A DNA stretch of 64,000 bases. Source: Bifidobacterium breve. Its GTDB lineage: Bacteria > Actinomycetota > Thermoleophilia > Solirubrobacterales > Solirubrobacteraceae. Position 1 is the first letter of the stretch. Each line of letters starts with the position of its first letter. Shown here one piece after another: positions 32,648-40,893 of the stretch. Both the position numbers and the translations under genes were made by a program. The stretch spans positions 61,087 to 125,086 of the forward strand of contig CAMCUD010000013.1 in the NCBI GenBank assembly GCA_945878865.1, written 5' to 3'. Below the pieces are notes generated by a model. That model did not search any database. It saw only the letters and a list, made by a program, of their open reading frames with translations, and was not told the origin of the DNA.

Positions 32648-33453
32648 GCGCCGGCGGGGGCACCCGCCAGGTCGCGGATCAGCGCCGCGGATCGGTCGGG
32701 CGCCTCCCAGAAGAAGCAGTGCCCAATGTCTTCGAGCAGCTCGAGCCGCGCGCCGGGGATGAGATCGGCGATGACCTGGGCGTTGCCCGCGGGCAGCATC
32801 CTGTCCAGCGTGCCGTGCACGACGAGGGTCGGTGCCGTGATCTCCCCAAGGCGGTCGTGCGCGTCATGGCCGATGATCGCCTGCATCTGCAGCTGGATGA
32901 ACGCCTGAGGCGTCGGCGTCGCCGACGCGCGCTCGACGAACTCCTGCCAGTGCGCGGGATCGTCCGCATACGTCGGTGACACGTTGATCGCGAACATCGC
33001 GCGCAGCGCACGCTCGCGGTCGCCGGACGTCAGCGCCTCGGCGAGGAACCGCATGTCCTGCTCGGAGGCGAACGTGGCGTCCGGTCCACCGCAGTACGTG
33101 CAGCCGAGCGTCAGGGTCCGGACGCGCTCGGGCGCGTTGATCGCGATCTCCTGGGCGACCATGCCGCCCATCGAGATCCCGCAGACATGCACGCGCTCGA
33201 GGCCGAGCGCGTCGAGGAGCGCGACCGCGTCGTCGGCGAGATGGCGGATCGTGAACGGATCCCAGTGCTCGGCGCTCTGGCCGATGCCGCGATGGTCATA
33301 GGCGATGACCTCGAAGGTCCGCTCGAGGTCCTGCAGGAACGCCTCGCCCCAGTGGCCGGTGTTCCCGGACATCCCCATGATGAGCAGCAGCGGTTCCCCC
33401 GTCCCGCGCCGCTCGTAGTACAGCTCGACGTCGTTGACGGTCACCGTGGGCAT
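32641..33453 (-). CDS. Alpha/beta-fold hydrolase
   Basis: 270 residues. Oxyanion-hole region PLLLIMGMSGNTGHWG near 22, VIAYDHRGIGQSA near 48, nucleophile VHVCGISMGGMVAQ (Ser near 94), acid VVHGTLDRMLP near 210, His in LEDIGHCFFWEAPD near 240: a complete triad. Close to the 3-oxoadipate enol-lactonase/haloperoxidase group, but no pathway genes are nearby. Its -10 TAGGCT (33466-33461) contains the dinB stop codon and lies 7 bases before the ATG. Confidence 0.88.
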   Translation of the reverse strand: MPTVTVNDVELYYERRGTGEPLLLIMGMSGNTGHWGEAFLQDLERTFEVIAYDHRGIGQSAEHWDPFTIRHLADDAVALLDALGLERVHVCGISMGGMVAQEIAINAPERVRTLTLGCTYCGGPDATFASEQDMRFLAEALTSGDRERALRAMFAINVSPTYADDPAHWQEFVERASATPTPQAFIQLQMQAIIGHDAHDRLGEITAPTLVVHGTLDRMLPAGNAQVIADLIPGARLELLEDIGHCFFWEAPDRSAALIRDLAGAPAGAQ

Positions 33454-33466
33454 GCGGCGAAGCCTA
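33454..33466 (-). promoter_or_regulatory. -10 overlapping the dinB stop codon
   Basis: TAGGCT (33466-33461) starts with the TAG stop of dinB; 7-base gap to ATG 33453. Confidence 0.45.
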
Positions 33467-34516
33467 GAGTTCCAAGGCGAGTTGCGCGGTGCCAGCACCG
33501 TCGTGGTCGAGACCCGCGAGCCGCACCCCCAGCAATCGCACGGGCCGCGCCGGCGCGTACTCGCGCAGGAGCTCGACGGCGACCTCGGCGATCGCGGTGC
33601 CGTCATCCGTGGCCACCGGCAGCGTGCGCGCCCGGGTCACGGTGGTGAAGTCATCGAGGCGGACCTTGATGCCGATCGTCCTCCCCCGGGTGCCCGCGCG
33701 CTGGATGCGGCCGGCCAGCTCGGCGGCGAGCTCGCGCATCAGCGTCTCCTGCCGCACTGGGTCGGCGATGTCGATGTCGAACGTCTGCTCCCGCGACTCG
33801 GAGACCGCCTCCCGGACCGGGGTGACGACCGACGAGCCCTCGAAGCGCCCGCGCTGACGCAGCTCACGCCCGTGGTTGGGACCGAACACGCCCACGAGGT
33901 CCGCTTCGGAGGCGGCAGCGAGCGCCCCGAGCGTCCGGATGCCCAGGCGCTCGAGTCGCTCCACGGTCTTCGGCCCGATCCCGGGGACCAGTCCGGGTGA
34001 GGCGTCGGCGAACCGCGCGCACGCCTGCTCCCGCGACATCACCACGAAGCCGCGCGGCTTCTCGGCGTCGGACGCGACCTTCGCGACGAGCCGGTTCGGC
34101 CCGATCCCCACCGAGCAGTGCAGGCCGCAGTGCTCGTGGATGTCGCGCACCAGCCGCCGCATCGCCGCCCGTGGAGCGACGTGTCCGCTGAGGTTGAGAT
34201 AGGCCTCGTCGAGGCCGAGCTGCTCGACCGTCTCGACGTGCGCGCGCACGATCGCCATGACCCGGGCGGACATCGCGCGGTACGCCTCGAAGTCCGGCGG
34301 GATGAGGATGGCCTCGGGGCAGAGGCGCCGGGCCCGGGCTGTCGGCATCGCCGAGCCGACGCCGAAGCGCCGCGCCTCGTAGGACGCCGTCGTCACCACC
34401 GCCCGCGGGCCGCTGCCGGAGACGATCACCGGCAGGCCCCGGAGCTCGGGCCGGCGCTGCAGCTCGACGCTGGCGTAGAACGCGTCGAGGTCGATGTGGG
34501 CGACGACCGGGGGCAC
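33464..34516 (-). CDS. dinB: DNA polymerase IV (Y-family, translesion)
   Basis: 350 residues from GTG 34516 with AGGGG just upstream. The palm has HIDLDAFYASVELQ (first metal Asp) and QLGLDEAYLNLSG (Asp-Glu pair), CSVGIGPNRLVAKVASDAEKP of the fingers, then the helix-hairpin-helix GLVPGIGPKTVERLERLGI and the little finger to the end. It copies damaged DNA without proofreading. No beta-clamp peptide was evident at the C-terminus (AQLALEL). The gene sits between the RlpA-like gene and a hydrolase on the same strand. Confidence 0.95.
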   Translation of the reverse strand: MPPVVAHIDLDAFYASVELQRRPELRGLPVIVSGSGPRAVVTTASYEARRFGVGSAMPTARARRLCPEAILIPPDFEAYRAMSARVMAIVRAHVETVEQLGLDEAYLNLSGHVAPRAAMRRLVRDIHEHCGLHCSVGIGPNRLVAKVASDAEKPRGFVVMSREQACARFADASPGLVPGIGPKTVERLERLGIRTLGALAAASEADLVGVFGPNHGRELRQRGRFEGSSVVTPVREAVSESREQTFDIDIADPVRQETLMRELAAELAGRIQRAGTRGRTIGIKVRLDDFTTVTRARTLPVATDDGTAIAEVAVELLREYAPARPVRLLGVRLAGLDHDGAGTAQLALEL

Positions 34517-34545
34517 CCCTGCAGGATGCCCCGGCCGCCGGTCGG

Positions 34546-35475
34546 TCAGACCGCCACCCAGACCGGGCCGGTCGACCCGAAGCCCAGCGCCGCCTTCACG
34601 GCGGGGCTGAGATCGAACTCGCGCCCGGCGACGAACGGCCCGCGATCGACGACGCGCGCGCGGACGATCCGGTCGCCCTTGCGGAAGGTGACGCGCGTGC
34701 CACACGGCAGCGTCTTGTGCGCGACGCCCATGATGCCGGCGGTGAACGTCTGCCCGCAGGCCGTCCGGGCTCCGTAGAAGCCGGGCCCGTACCACGAGGC
34801 GAACGACCGGCGGAACGCGCGCAGGCGTCCGATCCGCTTCGTCGTGGCCGCGTTCAGCGCATCGCCGGCAAAGCGCAGGCGCATATCGGCCGAGCGACGG
34901 GCGACGGTCGCGAGCGCGAACCGGCCGGCGCGGTCGGTGCGATCGCGGTCGACCGTCCGCCAGCGCGTGCCGACTCGCGCCTGCAGCGCCACGGTGCGTC
35001 CGGCGCGGACCCGCCGCAGCGTTCCCCGCACGCGGGCCGTGCGGCCCGCGGCGACGTTCAGCCGCGCTGCGCGCGTGGTGAGATGCGCGGCGACGCGGAT
35101 CTGTCCGAGCGATGTCGCGGCGAGAGGCGCGGCGAACGCTTCGGGCGCGGTGGCCGTCGCCGTCGCGGTCGGCATGGCCGTCGCCACCCGGATGTGGCCG
35201 GAACGCGACAGCGCGACGGCCAGCCGGTACCTGCCTTCCGGCCCGGCCGTGGCGGTCGCCACGGGGCTCCAGATGCCGGCGTCGGCGGCGCGGTACTGCA
35301 GCGCGACGCGCTCGCCCGGCTGCGCGGCGCCGCGGACGACAACCTGCTCGCCGTAGCCCAGCGTCCTGTCGGCGACGCGGCCGCTGACGGCGGCGTCGGC
35401 CGGCGCCGCGGCAGCGGCGGTCAGTGCGAGCGCACCCGCGAAAGCGGGGACGCGCGCGGTGCACGTCAACCTCAT
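34546..35475 (-). CDS. Secreted RlpA-like double-psi beta-barrel protein
   Basis: 309 residues. A signal peptide (VPAFAGALALTAAAAAPADAA) is followed by two beta-sandwich-like repeats (about 30-100 and 125-205, each with GRYRLAV or GRFALAT type ends) and a C-terminal RlpA domain at about 225-309: ASWYGPGFYGARTACGQTF, AHKTLPCGTRVTF and VVDRGPFVAGREFDLSPA. The catalytic Asp of lytic transglycosylase RlpA and the His are both there. It probably acts on peptidoglycan outside the cell. Preceded by a c-di-AMP riboswitch, a typical arrangement for actinobacterial wall enzymes. Confidence 0.88.
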   Translation of the reverse strand: MRLTCTARVPAFAGALALTAAAAAPADAAVSGRVADRTLGYGEQVVVRGAAQPGERVALQYRAADAGIWSPVATATAGPEGRYRLAVALSRSGHIRVATAMPTATATATAPEAFAAPLAATSLGQIRVAAHLTTRAARLNVAAGRTARVRGTLRRVRAGRTVALQARVGTRWRTVDRDRTDRAGRFALATVARRSADMRLRFAGDALNAATTKRIGRLRAFRRSFASWYGPGFYGARTACGQTFTAGIMGVAHKTLPCGTRVTFRKGDRIVRARVVDRGPFVAGREFDLSPAVKAALGFGSTGPVWVAV

Positions 35476-35484
35476 GTGAGGCCC

Positions 35485-35655
35485 TCCTGGCTGCTGCCTA
35501 CGGGGTTAGCTGACGGGCTCGCGCCTGATCTCTCAGATGGCGCTACGGCCGCAACAGCGGCCGATTCGCCCCGTCCGGCCCGATGGGACATCCGGGCCGG
35601 CAGTGGGTCCCCCGTTCGCCCGCGCGTGACCGCAGGCGACTCGGCAGGTTGGTTA
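35485..35655 (-). ncRNA. Cyclic di-AMP riboswitch (ydaO-yuaA class)
   Basis: The leader RNA before the RlpA gene contains, in order, the conserved pieces ACGGGGGACCCA, ACGGGGCGAATC, a helix closed by GGCGC and the strongly diagnostic CGAGCCCGTCAGCTAACC followed by CCGTAGGC. This order is the ydaO aptamer core, which turns genes off when c-di-AMP is high. The expression platform appears to be very close to the AGGAGG site (about 35490-35484), so control of translation start or a short terminator is possible. Ends are approximate. A TAGCGT hexamer (35672-35667) could be the promoter -10. Confidence 0.85.
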
Positions 35656-35709
35656 CATCCTCCTCCACGCTAGGGCCGCTTTCCGGCGCATCGTGTGCGT
35701 GGGGTCACA

Positions 35710-35740
35710 GTCGTGTGCGGCAAAACCGGCTGCACACGAC
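35710..35740 (-). terminator. Hairpin downstream of the ECF sigma gene
   Basis: GTCGTGTGC (35710-35718) pairs perfectly with GCACACGAC (35732-35740) around a 13-base loop, 10 bases past the sigma stop on the minus strand. Confidence 0.55.
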
Positions 35741-35750
35741 CGCTTTTCCG

Positions 35751-36287
35751 TCAGACTGCCACCGGCGTCGCGGCCGCTTCGAAGCCCTCGCGAAGCTTCG
35801 TGAGGCCGAGCCGGATCCGGCTCTTCGCGGTGCCGAGCGGGACCCCCACGTGGCGGGCGACCTCGTCGGCCGTCATGCCGCCCCAGTAGGCCAGCACGAG
35901 GGCTTCCCGCTGCGCCGCCGGCAGGTCGCGCAGCGCCTCCCGGACGACGTGCCGGGACTCGCCGCGCTCGGCCTCAACGTCGGGACGCTCGTCCTTCTGC
36001 GGCTCATGCGTGACGGAGATCTTCAGCCGATCGGTCGCACGACCGGCGGCCTGGCTCTCGCGCCAGAGGTCGAGTGCCCGCGAGCGGGCCATGAGCCGGA
36101 GGTAGCTGCCGAGCTCGCCGCGGCGCTGATCGAACTTCTCGGGGTTGCGCCAGACGCGCAGGAACACGTCCTGCGTGACGTCCTGGGCGAGCGCGGCGTT
36201 CTGGACGATCCGATACGCGGCGCCGTAGACGCCCCGTCGGTGCTGCTCGTACATGGCCGCGAAGGTGGTGGCGTCGGAGAGGTTCAT
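35751..36287 (-). CDS. ECF sigma factor
   Basis: 178 residues. Region 2 at about 8-78 (FAAMYEQHRRGVYGAAYRIVQNAALAQDVTQDVFLRVWRNP, then YLRLMARSRALDLWR), region 4 at about 112-168 (LRDLPAAQREALVLAYWGGMTADEVARHVGVPLGTAKSRIRLGLTKLRE). Closest in feel to SigK-type ECF factors, but no anti-sigma lies beside it. The gene is divergent from a wax ester synthase gene and shares an overlapping promoter region; autoregulation is possible. Confidence 0.92.
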   Translation of the reverse strand: MNLSDATTFAAMYEQHRRGVYGAAYRIVQNAALAQDVTQDVFLRVWRNPEKFDQRRGELGSYLRLMARSRALDLWRESQAAGRATDRLKISVTHEPQKDERPDVEAERGESRHVVREALRDLPAAQREALVLAYWGGMTADEVARHVGVPLGTAKSRIRLGLTKLREGFEAAATPVAV

Positions 36288-36317
36288 CGGGACAATCCTT
36301 GTTCAGGGTGTTCCATA

Positions 36318-36346
36318 ACCTTACACAGTCTGTTGAAGGTTGGCAA
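36318..36346 (-). promoter_or_regulatory. Promoter of the ECF sigma gene
   Basis: Minus strand TTGCCA (36346-36341), 17-base spacer, TAAGGT (36323-36318), about 30 bases before the ATG at 36287. AACCTT/AAGGTT copies flank the spacer as an inverted repeat (36317-36322 and 36335-36340 region). Confidence 0.6.
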
Positions 36347-36369
36347 CCGAGCCCTCGGCGGGCAAGAAT
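36340..36369 (+). promoter_or_regulatory. Promoter of the wax ester synthase gene
   Basis: TTGGCA (36340-36345), 18-base spacer, AAGAAT (36364-36369), then 6 bases to ATG 36376. Its -35 overlaps the divergent -35 in the shared TTGGCAA, so one polymerase would exclude the other. Confidence 0.55.
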
Positions 36370-36375
36370 CCGGAC

Positions 36376-37830
36376 ATGGATGCGCCCAGCACCCAGGCGG
36401 GCGACCGCCTCACCGGCCTTGACACCTCGTTCCTGCGCCTCGAGGACGGCCGGGCGCACATGCACGTCGCGTCGCTGACGGTCTTCGACGGCCCGCCGCC
36501 CCCGTTCGGAGACTTGTGCGACCACATCGAGAGCCGCCTGGATCTCGTTCCGCGCTACCGCCAGCGCGTCGCCGAGGTCCCCGCGCAACAGGGGCGGCCC
36601 GTCTGGGTCGACGACCCGCACTTCAACCTGCGCTACCACCTCCGCCACACCGCGTTGCCGCACCCCGGGGGCGACGCGGAGCTGCGGCGACTCGCCGGCC
36701 GCGTGTTCGCCCTGCGCCTGGACCGCGACCGCCCGCTGTGGGAGATCTGGATGGTCGAGGGCCTGAAGGGCGGGCGCTGGGCGATGCTCAGCAAGACCCA
36801 CCACGCGCTGGTCGACGGCGTCAGCGGCGTCGACATCACGACGATCCTCTACGACCTCGATCCCGACCCGCCCCGTCCCCCCGCGCCCACCCGGCGATGG
36901 GAGCCGCAGCCCATGCCCACGAGCGCACAGCTGCTGGCCCGCGCGGTCACGGACCGCCTGACGCAGCCCCGCGCGATCGTGGACGAGCTCGTCGCGTTCA
37001 CCCATGGCCCGAGAGAGCGCCTCGGCCGGCTGGCGCGCCGCGTCCGTGACATGGGCGGGTTCGCGCTCGTCGGCCTGAACCCCGTGCCCCTGACCCCGTT
37101 GAACGTCGAGATCGGACCTCACCGCCGCTACGCGTGGGTGGACGCGGACCTCGCGGAGTTCAAGCAGATCAAGAACCACCTCGGCGGCACGGTCAACGAC
37201 GTCGTGCTCGCCGCCGTCTCCGGCGCGCTCGGACGGTTCCTGCGCCGGCGTGGCTTCGACACCGAGGGCGTCGTCCTGCGCGCGATGGTCCCGGTCTCCG
37301 TCCGTGCGGCCGACGAGCACGGCGCGCTCGGCAACAAGGTCGCGGCCATGTGGGCGCCGCTGCCCGTCGGCGTGGAGGACCCCGTCGCGCAGTTCGCCGA
37401 GGTCCGCGGGGCCATGTCCCACCTCAAAGAGTCCGGGCAGGCCGTCGGCGCGCAGAAGCTCACCGATCTCCTCGGCTTCGCGCCGCCGACCATCCTCTCG
37501 CAGGCGATGCGCCTGGCCCCGCACCAGCGGTACTGCAACGTCGTCGTGACCAACGTCCCGGGGCCCCAGTTCCCGCTGTACGTGCTCGGCCGGCGGCTGC
37601 GTTCCCTGTATCCCGTCGTCCCGGTGTTCGACCGTCTCGCGGTGAACATCGCCGTGTTGTCCTACGACGGCCGTCTCGGCTTCGGGCTGCTCGGCGACTA
37701 CGACGCCATGTCGGACCTCGACGACCTCGCCGGCGATCTGCGGGGCGCCATCGCCGCGCTCCTGTCGGAGACCACGCCGACAGCGCCTACGCGCCCCCGG
37801 CGCTTCGCCAGGACCGCCGGACCTGCATGA
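36376..37830 (+). CDS. Wax ester synthase/diacylglycerol acyltransferase (WS/DGAT)
   Basis: 484 residues from ATG 36376. The acyltransferase motif is KTHHALVDGVSG (HHxxxDG) near residue 137; also PLTPLNVEIGPHRRYAWVDADL near 245, and VVVTNVPGPQFPLYVLG near 390, the usual C-terminal motif. It makes storage triacylglycerol or wax esters from acyl-CoA at the membrane. The following gene overlaps it by ATGA. A TTG at 36340 in the same frame is inside the promoter and is not used. Confidence 0.94.
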   Translation: MDAPSTQAGDRLTGLDTSFLRLEDGRAHMHVASLTVFDGPPPPFGDLCDHIESRLDLVPRYRQRVAEVPAQQGRPVWVDDPHFNLRYHLRHTALPHPGGDAELRRLAGRVFALRLDRDRPLWEIWMVEGLKGGRWAMLSKTHHALVDGVSGVDITTILYDLDPDPPRPPAPTRRWEPQPMPTSAQLLARAVTDRLTQPRAIVDELVAFTHGPRERLGRLARRVRDMGGFALVGLNPVPLTPLNVEIGPHRRYAWVDADLAEFKQIKNHLGGTVNDVVLAAVSGALGRFLRRRGFDTEGVVLRAMVPVSVRAADEHGALGNKVAAMWAPLPVGVEDPVAQFAEVRGAMSHLKESGQAVGAQKLTDLLGFAPPTILSQAMRLAPHQRYCNVVVTNVPGPQFPLYVLGRRLRSLYPVVPVFDRLAVNIAVLSYDGRLGFGLLGDYDAMSDLDDLAGDLRGAIAALLSETTPTAPTRPRRFARTAGPA

Positions 37831-38249
37831 GAACCGTCGGCATCGCCGTGCTCGTGGTCGCGTTCGTCGCGATCGGCGGGTTCGCCATCTCCAGCTTCCT
37901 CAACGGCCGCGACGACGCCGCTGTGCATTCCTCCGCGGGCCCGGGCGACGCGCGGAGCACCGCGGGCGACCTCGGCGCCGCCGCCGACGTGGGCGTGCCC
38001 GGCAACATCGTGCTGCTGTACTCGGCGCCGGCCGACCGCCAAGCGCTGCAGGCGCTGGCCGCGGACGTGGGCGGCCCGCCGTCGCCCGAGCTCGAGGATG
38101 CCGGCCAGGCGGTCCTGGTGCGACGTGACCCGCAGGCCGACGGCGTCGTCGCGGTCAGTGCGACCCGCGTCCTGCGCGCCGCGTCACCGCAGGATCCTCA
38201 GGTGCGCGCCTTCGTGGAGAGCTGGCTCGGCGACGCCGACGACGCCTGA
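37827..38249 (+). CDS. Membrane-anchored protein of unknown function
   Basis: 140 residues. One N-terminal membrane helix (VGIAVLVVAFVAIGGFAISSFL, about 4-25), then a Ser/Ala/Gly-rich link and a folded-looking outer domain (VPGNIVLLYSAPADRQALQALAADVGG, QAVLVRRDPQADGVVAVSATRVLRA). No family recognised. It is coupled to the WS/DGAT gene by an ATGA overlap, so a role in lipid storage or export is possible but unproved. Confidence 0.65.
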   Translation: MRTVGIAVLVVAFVAIGGFAISSFLNGRDDAAVHSSAGPGDARSTAGDLGAAADVGVPGNIVLLYSAPADRQALQALAADVGGPPSPELEDAGQAVLVRRDPQADGVVAVSATRVLRAASPQDPQVRAFVESWLGDADDA

Positions 38250-38260
38250 CGCGCCTCACG

Positions 38261-38674
38261 TCAGCTCTGCGGCAGGTCCCTGACGGCGATCGTCATGCGC
38301 GTCGTCGCGCAGAGCCGGCCCTCGTCATCGGTGATGTCGACGTCCCACACCCACGTCGTGCGCCCCTTGTGCCGGCGGGTCGCGGTCGCGTGCACATACT
38401 CCCCGGACGTGACCGGCCGCAGGAACGACGTGTTGTTCGACAGGCCCATCGCCGCCTTGCCGTCGGCGTAGACCGCGGAGGCGGTCGCCATGGACGTCGT
38501 CGCCTCAGCGATCGACGCGTACACCCCGCCGTGGACGAGCCCCATCGGCTGCTTGATCTCGTCCCGGACCGCCACGCGGGCGACGACGCGCTCCTCGCCG
38601 TACTCGAGGATCTCGAGGCCGTAGAGGGCATCGAACGTGCGGTCCATCGCGATGGGGGTCTTCATCGGCTCCAT
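38261..38674 (-). CDS. Hotdog-fold thioesterase (PaaI-like)
   Basis: 137 residues. The hotdog helix and its motif are IKQPMGLVHGGVYASIAEATTSMAT near residue 40, with the conserved HGG, and GLSNNTSFLRPVTSGEYVHATA near 75. The Asp or Glu of the PaaI active site is Glu in the SIAEAT helix. It hydrolyses acyl- or aryl-CoA. TACAGT (38687-38682) lies 7 bases before the ATG. Confidence 0.88.
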   Translation of the reverse strand: MEPMKTPIAMDRTFDALYGLEILEYGEERVVARVAVRDEIKQPMGLVHGGVYASIAEATTSMATASAVYADGKAAMGLSNNTSFLRPVTSGEYVHATATRRHKGRTTWVWDVDITDDEGRLCATTRMTIAVRDLPQS

Positions 38675-38687
38675 GGCGCGGACTGTA
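38675..38687 (-). promoter_or_regulatory. -10 element of the thioesterase gene
   Basis: TACAGT (38687-38682), 7-base gap to ATG 38674. Confidence 0.4.
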
Positions 38688-38767
38688 GCTCGACTGGCCG
38701 GTCAGCCAGGCGCTGGCGCACCGGCCCTCGATCCGCCACCCCGGTCCATTAGGGTTCCGTTCACCTC

Positions 38768-39889
38768 ATGAGCTCTCTGCAGACGCTGCCCCCCGACCAG
38801 CGCGCGGTCCTTCAGCTCCTGCTGCAGAAGGATCGCTCGTACGACGAGATCGCCCAGCTGCTCCGTCTCGACGGGCAGACCATCCGCGGCCGGGCCCATC
38901 AGGCCGTCGCGGCGCTCGGGCCCGACGCGCCCGGCCTGTCCGACGATCAGCGCGGGGAGCTCACCGACTTCCTCCTCGGCGAGCAGACGGCCTCGTCGCG
39001 CGCGGCGACGCGCGCGTTCCTCGAAGGCTCTCCCGCCGCCCGCGCCTGGGCGCGTGGGGCCGCCGAGGAGCTGCGCCCGCTCGGCGGCGACCGGCTGCCC
39101 GAGATCCCAGCGGAGCCGGCAGCCGCACCTGTGCCGGCGCCCGCCCCGGAACCCACGCCCGAGCTCGCCCCGGCCATCGAGCCGGCGCCGGCGCCGGTCG
39201 TCACGCCTGCCGAGCCCGTGCTGCCCCCGGAGGCGCAGGCGGCGCCTGAGCCCGCGCCGGCCGAGGAACCCGCCGGCGTCGCCCCTGAGGCCGTCCCGGC
39301 CGGCGAGCCGCGCCGCGGCTCGCGCGTCGGAGGGATGCTCCTGATCTTCGGCGTCGCCGCCGTGATCGCGGTCGTGCTCATCGTCGGCCTGCGCGCGCTG
39401 ACGGGCGGCGACGATGAGGGCGACAACTCCGTCGGGCAGTCCACGACGCCGGCGGTTGTCACGCCGACCGAGACGGCAACCACGCCGGCCACCACCGAGA
39501 CGACGTCGACGACGTCGACCACGCCGAAGGTCAACGCGGAGATCCAGATGCGTCCGCCGACGGGCAGCGGCAACGCCCGCGCGACGGTCACGCTCATCAC
39601 CCAGGCCGGCAAGGAGGCCATCGCGCTCGCCGGCCAGGGCCTCCAGCCGACGACCTCCAAGGCGTTCTACGGGCTCTGGTTCGCCAACTCCAAGCAGGAC
39701 GCCGTCTTCCTGGGCTACGCGCCGCAGGTCGGCCAGAACGGCCGGATGCGGCTGTTCGACTCGCTGCCGTCGGACATCGATCCTTCGCAGTACCAGCAGA
39801 TCTGGCTGACCCGCGAGGTGGTCACGCAGGACACGACGACGCCCTCCACCCCGGGCACCGTCGCGCTGAGCGGCGACGTCAGCGGCTGA
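38768..39889 (+). CDS. Membrane regulator: sigma-4-like HTH joined to RskA-like outer domain
   Basis: 373 residues in four parts. About 1-50: LPPDQRAVLQLLLQKDRSYDEIAQLLRLDGQTIRGRAHQAV, which reads as a sigma region 4 helix-turn-helix. About 105-185: Pro/Ala/Glu-rich linker. About 192-212: one membrane helix (GMLLIFGVAAVIAVVLIVGL). About 215-260: Thr-rich stalk. About 265-373: outer domain with KAFYGLWFANSKQDAVFLGYAP and a terminal PGTVALSGDVSG, like the C-terminal domain of anti-sigma K (RskA). The usual zinc-binding anti-sigma domain is replaced by a sigma-like one. TAGGGT (38750-38755) is 12 bases before the ATG. Confidence 0.75.
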   Translation: MSSLQTLPPDQRAVLQLLLQKDRSYDEIAQLLRLDGQTIRGRAHQAVAALGPDAPGLSDDQRGELTDFLLGEQTASSRAATRAFLEGSPAARAWARGAAEELRPLGGDRLPEIPAEPAAAPVPAPAPEPTPELAPAIEPAPAPVVTPAEPVLPPEAQAAPEPAPAEEPAGVAPEAVPAGEPRRGSRVGGMLLIFGVAAVIAVVLIVGLRALTGGDDEGDNSVGQSTTPAVVTPTETATTPATTETTSTTSTTPKVNAEIQMRPPTGSGNARATVTLITQAGKEAIALAGQGLQPTTSKAFYGLWFANSKQDAVFLGYAPQVGQNGRMRLFDSLPSDIDPSQYQQIWLTREVVTQDTTTPSTPGTVALSGDVSG

Positions 39890-40342
39890 TCAGTTCGTGT
39901 CGGCGTGCAGGCGCTCGAGTCCGTCGAGCGCCTGCGTGAGCAGCCGCTTCGCGCCCCGGCGCACCAGCGGCGCTCCGAGCTTCGAGGCTCCACGAAGCCC
40001 CTGCTCGAGGGCGAGCCGCACCACGGCGCCATCGTCGGAGGGCTCGACCTCCACCGTCACCCGCACCAGCGTGAAGACCCGGGCGAAGGGCGAGTCCTCG
40101 ATGTCCTGCTCCCACATGCGCCGGCGGGGCGCCTCGTGCGCGACGACCCGGAAGTCCGCGCGGACGGGCCGCGCGCCCTGGCGCTCCTCGTTGCGCAGGA
40201 CCTCGGTGAACCGGTCCCCCTTGACCGCCTCGACGCGTTCGACGTGCGGCCACCACCGCGGCAGGTGATACGGATCGGCGACGGTCTGCCACACCGCCTG
40301 CGGGGCGGCGGCGATCGTCCGCGAGCGCCGGGCGGTGGGCAC
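39890..40342 (-). CDS. SRPBCC (START-like) family protein
   Basis: 150 residues from GTG 40342. The start RRSRTIAAAPQAVWQTVADPYHLPRWWPHVERVEAV is the standard SRPBCC/polyketide-cyclase-like opening; ARVFTLVRVTVEVEPSDDGAVVRLALEQG is the central sheet and the end is a long helix. Such proteins bind hydrophobic ligands in a helix-grip cavity. Ligand unknown. It follows apt by 2 bases and is the last gene of the minus-strand run from proS; its stop abuts the convergent stop (TGATCA). Confidence 0.85.
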   Translation of the reverse strand: MPTARRSRTIAAAPQAVWQTVADPYHLPRWWPHVERVEAVKGDRFTEVLRNEERQGARPVRADFRVVAHEAPRRRMWEQDIEDSPFARVFTLVRVTVEVEPSDDGAVVRLALEQGLRGASKLGAPLVRRGAKRLLTQALDGLERLHADTN

Positions 40343-40344
40343 GG

Positions 40345-40893
40345 CTACTCGCTGTCGTAGCGCACGAGCGCGTGGACCTCGGCGGGCGCCAACCGCGCCC
40401 GGCCGGACAGGAAGGCGAGCTCGATGAGGAACGCGCACCCGGCGACCTGTCCGCCGGCCTGCTCGACGAGCGACACCAGGGCGGCGGCGGTTCCGCCGGT
40501 GGCCAGGAGGTCGTCGTGCACGAGCACGCGGTGGCCCGCAGACACGGCATCGGTGTGCAGCTCCAGCGAGTCCGTCCCGTACTCGAGCTCGTACTCCGCG
40601 CGGATGGTCTCGTGGGGCAGCTTGCCCGGCTTACGCGCGAGCACGAAGCCCGCGCCGAGCTCCCGGGCGATCGCCGGACCGAGGAGGAAGCCACGCGCCT
40701 CGGCGCCGATGACGATGTCGACGCCGAGCGGTCGCGCGAACGCGGCCAGGCCCTTGACGGCCGCGTCGAGCGCCACGGGATCGGCAATGACCGGCGTGAT
40801 GTCCTTGAAGACAATGCCGCGCTTCGGGTAGTCGCGGATGTCGCGCACCCGGGCGGCGACGAGCTCGGCCGCCGGCGACGCCTGCGCGCTCAT
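40345..40893 (-). CDS. apt: Adenine phosphoribosyltransferase
   Basis: 182 residues. Salvages adenine to AMP with PRPP. Seen: VRDIRDYPKRGIVFKDITPVI at the N-terminus, VIGAEARGFLLGPAIARELGAGFVLARKPGKLP, and the PRPP motif VLVHDDLLATGGTAAALV (about residue 125). Its start overlaps the MerR stop (ATGA). In other bacteria apt is often near relA or secDF; here it sits in a regulator cluster. Confidence 0.95.
   Translation of the reverse strand: MSAQASPAAELVAARVRDIRDYPKRGIVFKDITPVIADPVALDAAVKGLAAFARPLGVDIVIGAEARGFLLGPAIARELGAGFVLARKPGKLPHETIRAEYELEYGTDSLELHTDAVSAGHRVLVHDDLLATGGTAAALVSLVEQAGGQVAGCAFLIELAFLSGRARLAPAEVHALVRYDSE

Noticed and set aside
36340..36375. TTG 36340 as start of the wax ester synthase
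   Set aside because: It coincides with the -35 of a good promoter whose -10 points to ATG 36376.
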